This document shows positions 57,653 through 64,000 of a DNA stretch of 64,000 bases, piece by piece. The translations under genes and the position numbers were made by a program. This DNA comes from Coprinellus micaceus (taxonomy: Eukaryota > Basidiomycota > Agaricomycetes > Agaricales > Psathyrellaceae). The notes beneath the pieces were generated by a model. The model made no database searches. It was not told the origin of the DNA and saw only the letters and a program-made list of their open reading frames with translations. Each line of letters starts with the position of its first letter. Position 1 is the first letter of the stretch. The stretch spans positions 4,154,001-4,218,000 of the forward strand of contig OX596334.1 in the NCBI GenBank assembly GCA_951394405.1, read 5' to 3'.

Positions 57653-58260
57653 TACATCAAATATGAGCCCGTCTGATGAGACCAGAATGTCCCAGGCGGG
57701 AACACACATCATATTGGCGGCGGAAACATGGAGTCCCCATTCCCTTCACATTTTCTTTGTTTACGACGGGAGCATAGTTTCTTTTTCGGGCCATGAACCT
57801 CTGCGGAACAAGGGAGTCACACACAGCCTTTTTTTTTTTGGTTTCGGAGCGTAAAACAAAGTCTTTATCGCCCATGTTCCCGGTATGTTGCCTGTCCTTG
57901 TAAGATTTTATGTGGCACCAATTAAAGACGGATGTCCCCGGCCGCACCATTGACTCGACAAATCGTTTGTAACAAGGGTGGCATAGAATATGGGAAACCC
58001 ATGCATGAGCTATGTTCACGCTCGGCGCATGAGATCGGCAATTAATATCTGGCGGCTCTGCGTCAAGGTGTGGCACTCGGGATATTTCCTGGCTTCTTTC
58101 TCCATATCGTGGCGGGAAACATGGGTGGATGAATGGAAGACCCAATGTCGTGACTTTATGTTGGTATCGAGAGATGGCGCAGACCCCAAAGGGTTTAGTG
58201 CGCGGGATTCTGGGCGCCAAAGAGCCAAGCGCTGGAGGGCGCGAGGCGCGTCACCGAGAT
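57377..58260. mobile_element. AT-rich foreign insert abutting NLR-D, possible non-autonomous DNA transposon
   Basis: Composition changes abruptly at 57377. The segment has a perfect 19-bp palindrome (57559-57577, arms ATGTTTCCG/CGGAAACAT). Related words recur in both orientations (CGGAAACATGG at 57720, CCCATGTTCCCGG near 57869, CGGGAAACATGG at 58113), the kind of repeated internal motif bound by some transposases. An 11-12 bp T run lies near 57831. I could not find matching terminal repeats or a target duplication, and no transposase is encoded. The rest of the TPR array does not resume on the right, so this is not a simple insertion. Confidence 0.4.
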
Positions 58261-58657
58261 AGGGAAGGAATTCCCAAACTAGGCAGCTCCTGGCAGATGC
58301 ATTGACACCGAGCTAGACCGCCGGATGGTGTCGCGGCCGTGCTCTCAGGCTCTTCTCTAGAGTCGTCTTTCATGGGACAATGACTTCAGGTTCCTACCTG
58401 CGACATCGCCGTGCGCAGAGGGCCGCGTTCGCTGTTGCTTCGAAGACTCGGTACGCTCAACTAGCCACAGAAGTTCCCGCGACTTTGTCACCTTCCTTCG
58501 TTTTGTCGATCATCCACAAGTTTCCATTCATCATGCATCATTCATCATCGTATTAATTGAGATTAGGATATGAATACTTTCCTTCTGTCGCACCCCTTCC
58601 CAAACTGAATAATCTTACAGGACATAAGACACACTCCTCGTACCTTCAAATCCTCAT
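58261..58657. other. Spacer, nothing recognised
   Basis: No frame longer than about 30 codons with supporting signals. It separates the NLR block from the unrelated genes to the right. Confidence 0.5.
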
Positions 58658-59419
58658 CTACTTCCTCTGACGACCTCCGGTACCGTGGCCACTTGCGCCT
58701 TCCTCGAGGATTTGGATGTAGCTGCAATCGGCGGTGCGCCCCACCGCCTCGATTGCGGCCATGATATATTGGTCACGCTCAGCGAGGACCTGCTTGCGGC
58801 GTACGTCCATGACCGGAGCGCCCGAACGAGTGAGAGCGGGGGTTTGAGACCCAGCGAAAGGTTTGACGTGAGCATAAGGTCGAAGGCGGGGTTTCTGAAG
58901 CTGGAGCCAGACAAATGCATCAGAGTCTTGGATAAACGCGTCCAACCTTTTGTGCCACTTCGGAACGAGCGTCTCTCGGAGCTCAGTGACGATTGCCGCG
59001 GTCTGAGTAAGGATATCGTCGATGTTCTTGGTACCTTGGTCCGCGTGGAAGCTCAGAATTCTCGCCTCCAGTCTCTTTCCGTTGATGAGGTCTTGGGTGC
59101 TCTCGAGGCCCTTCGACTTGATGAAGTCCTTGAGGTGCGCATCCTTCATGTATCGCAATCGCTCGTCAACCTCGGCGGGCAAAAGGTGCTTGTAGAACTG
59201 CTGAAGTGACTGGTTGCCGTCGATAGGACCGTACCGATTCAAGGCAGTAATTGCTCCAGGAGGTAGATTCCAGAAGGTCGCAACTGAATCGTAGAAGTAG
59301 GCAGGCGGTTTATAGTCCACCCCTGACGCCATCTGAGTAACATTGATGAATGTGGGGTCGTTCGTGTTGGCCGAGACGGCCACCGAGGAGGAGCGGGTAG
59401 GGATAGGCGCAGAAACCAT
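58658..59419 (-). CDS. Hypothetical protein, 253 residues, single exon
   Basis: An uninterrupted frame from ATG 59419 to TGA, well above chance length, with balanced composition. The protein is hydrophilic and mostly helical in character (motifs PPAYFYDSVATFWNLPPGAI, LPAEVDERLRYMKDAHLKDF, IDDILTQTAAIVTELRETL). There is no signal peptide or membrane segment, and the last 10 residues are Gly-rich. A TTTAAAAA tract lies about 90 bp upstream on its strand. No domain recognised. The antisense frame 58685-59209 is its shadow. It has no copy in the NLR block. Confidence 0.7.
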   Translation of the reverse strand: MVSAPIPTRSSSVAVSANTNDPTFINVTQMASGVDYKPPAYFYDSVATFWNLPPGAITALNRYGPIDGNQSLQQFYKHLLPAEVDERLRYMKDAHLKDFIKSKGLESTQDLINGKRLEARILSFHADQGTKNIDDILTQTAAIVTELRETLVPKWHKRLDAFIQDSDAFVWLQLQKPRLRPYAHVKPFAGSQTPALTRSGAPVMDVRRKQVLAERDQYIMAAIEAVGRTADCSYIQILEEGASGHGTGGRQRK

Positions 59420-59698
59420 GGCTCGGGGTGTGAAGGTCGCAACGAGGAAGGGTAGATCGAGTAGTGTGCAAGGCCTGGGTTAATGAAATTTGGGATGGGC
59501 GGGGTCAGCAGTTTTTAAACCTAATCAAAAGGCACAAGAGCAAAGCCTTTCAACCAAAGGGGTAAAAGTACCAATGAACCGCACAAAGAGACATCCGCCA
59601 TGAGTCTAATGACATGTCATTTGCTCTTTCATCCATTTTGCTCTTTCATCTCAAGCCCCGATACGGCGGGCCCAATGACGTTGTACGTGCTCGCTCTT

Positions 59699-60548
59699 TC
59701 ACCTCGAGACACAATGTGCCTCTCCCAGCGAAAGAACACTTGTCGTGACTCCGACCATTACCGCACGTCCATTTGTGCGTCGGCCCCTAAACCTCACATC
59801 ATCATACATAGGCCGGATCGTTTCGTCGGAGGAGGTTGACATGCGAGAAGAGCCCGGGTCAATCGACATGGTACTAGATGAGGAGGAATCAACTGACATG
59901 GTGTAGAGGGACGAGGTCGTATCCACGGACATTGTATCGTTGGAACTGTCGACAGACATTGGCATGACGAAGGGTCGTATCCTAGCGACCCTGTTTGGGA
60001 GGGGAAGCACAGGGCGATGTACAACAGGACGTTGAGGCAGAGGTGGCACGGGCCGCCGGAGGATGGGTTGAATGGGGCGCTGGACGGCAGGACGTTGTGG
60101 GAGAGGGTGGAGGGGGCGCTGGGGGATAGATCGACCAGACGGTTCAACGGAGTGGTTTGGAGCGGCGTGGTCGGGGCGTTTCTCAATAGGACGAGTATGC
60201 GGCTTGGGCCCGAGGGGGAGGTGCAGGGCTTCAGAGGCTGCCGATCTTTCAGAGACGTTTTCAGCCCAGCGAGCGATTTGCCGCATCTGAGGGCAAAGTC
60301 AGCGAACTTCTTGGACTCTTGAAAGCATAGGAACGTACCTTACGGCCGCGACGTTGATGTCCGTGACCAGGACGGCTGCCGGTCTTGCTCTGAGAAGGGG
60401 ATCCAGGGGAAGGTAGCGGGGCCGTGAAAGTAAAACGTACCTCGTGGGGTTCTACATTGTGGCTCGTGTCGACTCCGCTGACTTCCAGTTCCTTGGGGGA
60501 TCTACATCTCCGGTTTGCTATGGCCTCGAGATCCTCTTCGATCAGAGT
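59699..60548 (-). CDS. Hypothetical multi-exon protein, Pro-rich with MSVDSS repeats (5' end open)
   Basis: Exons on the minus strand: 60441 to about 60548 (LEAIANRRCRSPKELEVSGV, 5' limit uncertain), 60339-60389 (SKTGSRPGHGHQRRGRK), and 59699-60286. GTACGT donors and CTCAG acceptors join them in one frame. The last exon has a tract with four or five RP(V/L)xPLPQRP-type repeats, then four MS(V/I)D(S/T/P) repeats in a Ser/Thr-rich stretch, then a basic segment (RFRGRRTNGR). This looks like an intrinsically disordered protein. ATG at 60286 also exists but is internal. No family recognised. Confidence 0.55.
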
Positions 60549-63211
60549 TTACGGTTCGTCCGGATCATCTACTCACTTCTATTCAGCAAATCGTATCGAA
60601 GGCACTGATCGTGAGTACGAATGTTCACTGAACCAACGAGATAACTCAAGGACGCATATATGTGCTGCGAACGCTGCCCAGAAATTGCTTTAGCGAGAGG
60701 TAGGAGTGAGCGAGGTATCCATCGAAGGTAGGGCCAAACGTACGGACTCCCCTAAAGCTCCTACATTGTGGAGAGAAAAAAGACGAAGAGCCGAAAGGAT
60801 GGGAGTTCTCTAGCATGGCCTGGGCGTACTCGCGTAGACCGCTTCAGCGCCTCCTTCGGACCGCACAATGGCAGTGGGTCTGGGCGTTGTGGATCATCCA
60901 ACAATTCCGGGCTAGCCCTGGCATGGACAACGGTGCAAAGTTGGTTCTTTGGTGAAACACCCTCGTGACCGCATCCCTTGAGGTATAAGGGACCTGTGCA
61001 CGCCCTCGAGTGCCAAGAAGTGGTCCGAAAGTGTCGAACCAAGTAATGGCGAAGCTGGTGATGTAGATAGCAAACCGATTAAAGCCAACGTCGAGATCTC
61101 AGAAGACAACGCAGAAGTCATGGCCCAGAACCACGTCTTCATGGACAGAGAAAACGCGCTATGATAGAAACGCGCTACGATAGGGCTAGCACAAAGGACC
61201 GTGACAGGAGAGCCAAACGAACTGGACGTCCAAGAACTAGTGTGCAGAATGGAGTAGGTACGTCGGGCGCTCTTTGCGCCTTGGCCCCAGTTAATTCTGA
61301 ATCGATGGCGATGTCCTGTTCTTCCTCAAACCCCTCGTGACCACGTTTTCATGCCTCGAAGTAATGAGAAAGCCCGTGCGGGGTTAGACAGAGATGCCTG
61401 AACAGGGTTCCAAGTTCTGAGGTCCGTTACAGCGACCAGAAAACCCGCCGTGGTCTGGTGGTAGTTGGTAGGACCGCAACTAGTGGATAATCAATCATCA
61501 TCTCGTCCGGAGACCGACGCGACGGTTCAAACATTGCATCCAACCCCTTCACCTCGCTCTGAGGGTTGTCGACTGTCATCCTAGCCATGAGTGTCAAGAT
61601 GGCCTTCCGCTGGACGTTGGGGGGTGACGTTGAGGCCTTGGGTTGCATGCATGCTGCATGACCCTGCATGGTCAGCATTCGACCTTCATCCTCGGGAGAA
61701 AAGGACGAGACGTACCACTAAAGGCGTGAGCCTCGTACAGTCCGGGTTGAGATTGGCTTGCGAGACACAATTGGACCTCTCAAGGTGAAGTCAGCAGGTA
61801 AGTTTACGATGAGAAACGGGATCTTCTGGTGATGATAAACCGAGAAGATTGATTCTCCGCCTCAACCGCTTGTCGCATGGCCGCGATCACGATCATAGGT
61901 ACTTATCCTCCGCTATCTCATCTACCTGGGAGTACCGCGCCCCTCGGCGTCTCTTGGAGCTACTGCAATCTCCGTTCTGCTTTCTCCACGCTGCATCCCG
62001 GTCGTAGTCAAAGTCCAGTTCTACTTTGCACCATGAAGGCCGCCACCCACATGCGATCTATTCAGGCCATGCATAGGCCTGCGCCACAAAACGCGTATCA
62101 ATCGATCCACCGCCTTGGAGGGCTCTGTCAGGCCGCCGCAGACATAGTAACCCCTTCTCTCCGCCAATATTACCCAAGTTGAAGCTTGGCACCCCAGCTG
62201 GGACCCAATGAATTGAAGGAATCCTCACGGCTCACAACGGGCCTACCTCCATCACACCGATATCTGGTTTTTGTCGGCTCCCCATCTTCGACGTTTCCCT
62301 TCGTTCTTTTCTAGCCTTCAATAGCGAGCTTATCTTCCAGGACGCACTCGTTAGAAATAAGCGCATCAACTTGAGTGAAAACTCAGTTGCTCCCAAGAAT
62401 TTCGAAGGATGACGGTGACCTTGACGACCCCTCTGCGCCGAACTGTTAACTAAGTCTAGGATCACCAAAACGAGTGGGACGAGAGTATAATCAAGTATTC
62501 GGCTCCCTGAGCTCTGGTACAGACCGGAACAACGCTTCTCTTACCCAGCTCGTATAGATTTTACCTCAGAACCTGACGACACAACTCCAGGTAAGTACCA
62601 AATGGCAGTCTGCAGGAGGACTTGTACTTGCCCGTACACCGGAGGTGCCCGTGGCTAGGCTGTGTCCACGTTCTTTACGGGCTGGGATGTGCACCTTAAT
62701 CCCCGAGTCCCACAGCTGACATTGTTTCCTCGGAAGTTAGAGACGTTGAGGGGGTCGACACCGCTAACATTTCACCAACATAGAGACGAGAACCACATGG
62801 CGGGAGGAGATCAGGCGGTCGACACCCTCCAGATGTTACTAAATTCGGCCATAACCCCTTGGATGTCTCAGGCGGAAAGGACCTCCTTCCATTGACGGTG
62901 ACAGATTCTGTGAGCTCTTTCACTTTCTTTGTTTGGGTCAAACCGGTCCCAGATGAACTGGTGAAAGAATTTAGCCAATGGGCTTCCCATGTGAAAGAGG
63001 TTGATGATTGATCTGCGCCTCTGAAACTGACAGCTAGGGGCACCTCAGTTCTGAAAGAAACCGGCGATTGGCTCTCGCCTCAGCGCAAGTGGAAGAAACC
63101 AATGGGGAGTACGCATCATATCCAAGGCTTTCCAAACGCTTAAAACTGACTATGTTTTCCGATTACTTCCAACCGTCTCCTTCCCTACCTCACCCCCTTC
63201 TCCCAATCACA
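60549..63211. other. Unassigned 2.7-kb region
   Basis: Frames of 65-115 codons occur on both strands. The most protein-like is minus 63043-62696 (motif KKVKELTESVTVNGRRS), but none shows splice-linked continuation or a second copy. The word CTACATTGTGG occurs at 60464 and 60769. I see no RNA gene or mobile-element ends. It may contain decayed genes. Confidence 0.3.
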
Positions 63212-63810
63212 ATGCCCAAAGATTTTGCCCACGACGTCACACCCTCCCCACGTCGTGTTGTCCGGTATCAGGTACGTTCTCCAGATGGCATATTACCCTT
63301 CGGTTGCTAAGGATATCATTTTACCCAGCCCATCCTCCAGCGACTGAAAGGTCTCCTGTACCTATCTACTAGCATTCGTGCGTCGACGATATGGGTCCCC
63401 ACTTTGGCTAACGCTCAAGCTTCGGACCGGTTCCCTTGCGTTGAGGCGGTTCTCGGAGCGGGACAAGCAATCCATGATTGTGTCGTGACCATGACAAACG
63501 ATCGAGGCCGAGACATCCAGTTCCTCATTAGCTATCGTACCGAGCACTCACCCTCCCGCAACAGGTCTTTGCGCGATCTGTGCCCCCACAGCGGTTGGGA
63601 GGGATCTCTCCTCGTCCTCAAGGTGGGTAACCGAACGTCCTTCACTGGATTAACGGCTGGTGATAGCACTTCCGTAGACATTGCCATTGCTCGGTGAGTA
63701 CTTCGCTCGTAACTGGGTATCCAGGTCTAATTCTGGCGTTTAGATTCCTCGAAGTCATCGACTCCGCCGACATGGATAGCCCCAATCCGCTTCCTTACCT
63801 CGACATCTGA
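63212..63810 (+). CDS. Hypothetical protein, 163 residues, three exons
   Basis: Exons 63212-63271, 63329-63693 and 63744-63810 are joined by GTACGT...ACCCAG and GTGAGT...TTTAG introns of 57 and 50 bp. The frame is closed from ATG (context CACAATGCCC) to TGA. The chain MPKDFAHDVTPSPRRVVRYQ leads into PILQRLKGLLYLSTSIR, a middle part with DCVVTMTNDRGRDIQFLISY, and the C-terminus FLEVIDSADMDSPNPLPYLD. It is a soluble-looking small protein with no signal peptide. No domain recognised. Confidence 0.75.
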
Positions 63811-64000
63811 CCGAACCTTCCTTGGAACCATACCAGCCTGTACCAGCCCTTACCCACGTTGTTCCTTGATCTGTCTTGTCGCTAATTGCTCCCATCCTTT
63901 ACCCCTTTACACACTCCCCCCTTATACTTTGTAGTCTTGTGATGTTATCTGGACCTCAGTCGATCAGACTGCCCCCAATTGATAAATAACCCCCAGTGAT
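63811..64000 (+). other. 3' flank of the 63212-63810 gene
   Basis: Short T/C-rich sequence with several TTGATAAATA-like AT-rich words that could serve polyadenylation; no further gene before the window edge. Confidence 0.4.

Noticed and set aside
60912..63043. Possible retrotransposon fragments in 60.9-63.0 kb
   Set aside because: Frames are short and scattered, and no reverse transcriptase, integrase or protease motif, long terminal repeat or primer-binding site could be identified.

Overview
The window is nuclear DNA of a filamentous fungus, most likely a mushroom-type basidiomycete (Agaricomycete). Short spliceosomal introns (about 45-160 bp, GTRNGT...CTNAC...YAG) interrupt almost every gene. 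The large proteins are NACHT ATPases followed by ankyrin and 45-residue TPR repeats, a fungal NLR architecture. A spliced eukaryotic ribosomal protein gene, eL37, occurs three times. No species can be named from the sequence alone.

Layout. (1) 1-14.4 kb: 3' tail of an NLR cut by the left edge (3-452), a broken eL37 copy on the minus strand, a stretch of degenerate intron-containing genes of unknown function, then NLR-A (10355-14378). (2) 14.4-27.3 kb: no intact recognisable gene; diverged copies of the same unknown modules, a scrap of NLR upstream sequence and two telomere-type hexamers. (3) 27.4-45.9 kb: NLR-B (27367-30883), a second broken eL37 copy, the same series of unknown modules, NLR-C (40722-44381) and a third, nearly intact eL37. 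From 30432 rightward this is a collinear duplicate of 1-14.4 kb. (4) 46-54.2 kb: more module copies. (5) 54.3-58.3 kb: NLR-D (54291-57652), whose TPR array ends abruptly in AT-rich foreign sequence. (6) 58.3-64 kb: three unrelated hypothetical genes (two minus, one plus) outside the duplicated block.

The four NLRs fall into two NACHT types (A/C with ankyrin exons, B/D without) and two TPR-array types (one in A and D, one in B and C), so all four combinations exist side by side. One array holds eight near-identical 135-bp units. With repeated tandem duplication and mosaic identity, this looks like a cluster that makes recognition specificities by exchanging repeat arrays between receptor bodies, consistent with fungal NLRs in non-self recognition and programmed cell death. 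That role is inferred from family knowledge, not shown here. Between the NLRs, at least six unidentified gene families were duplicated along with them. Their copies differ mainly at third codon positions and keep the same intron borders, so they were real genes, though most copies now carry stops or frameshifts.
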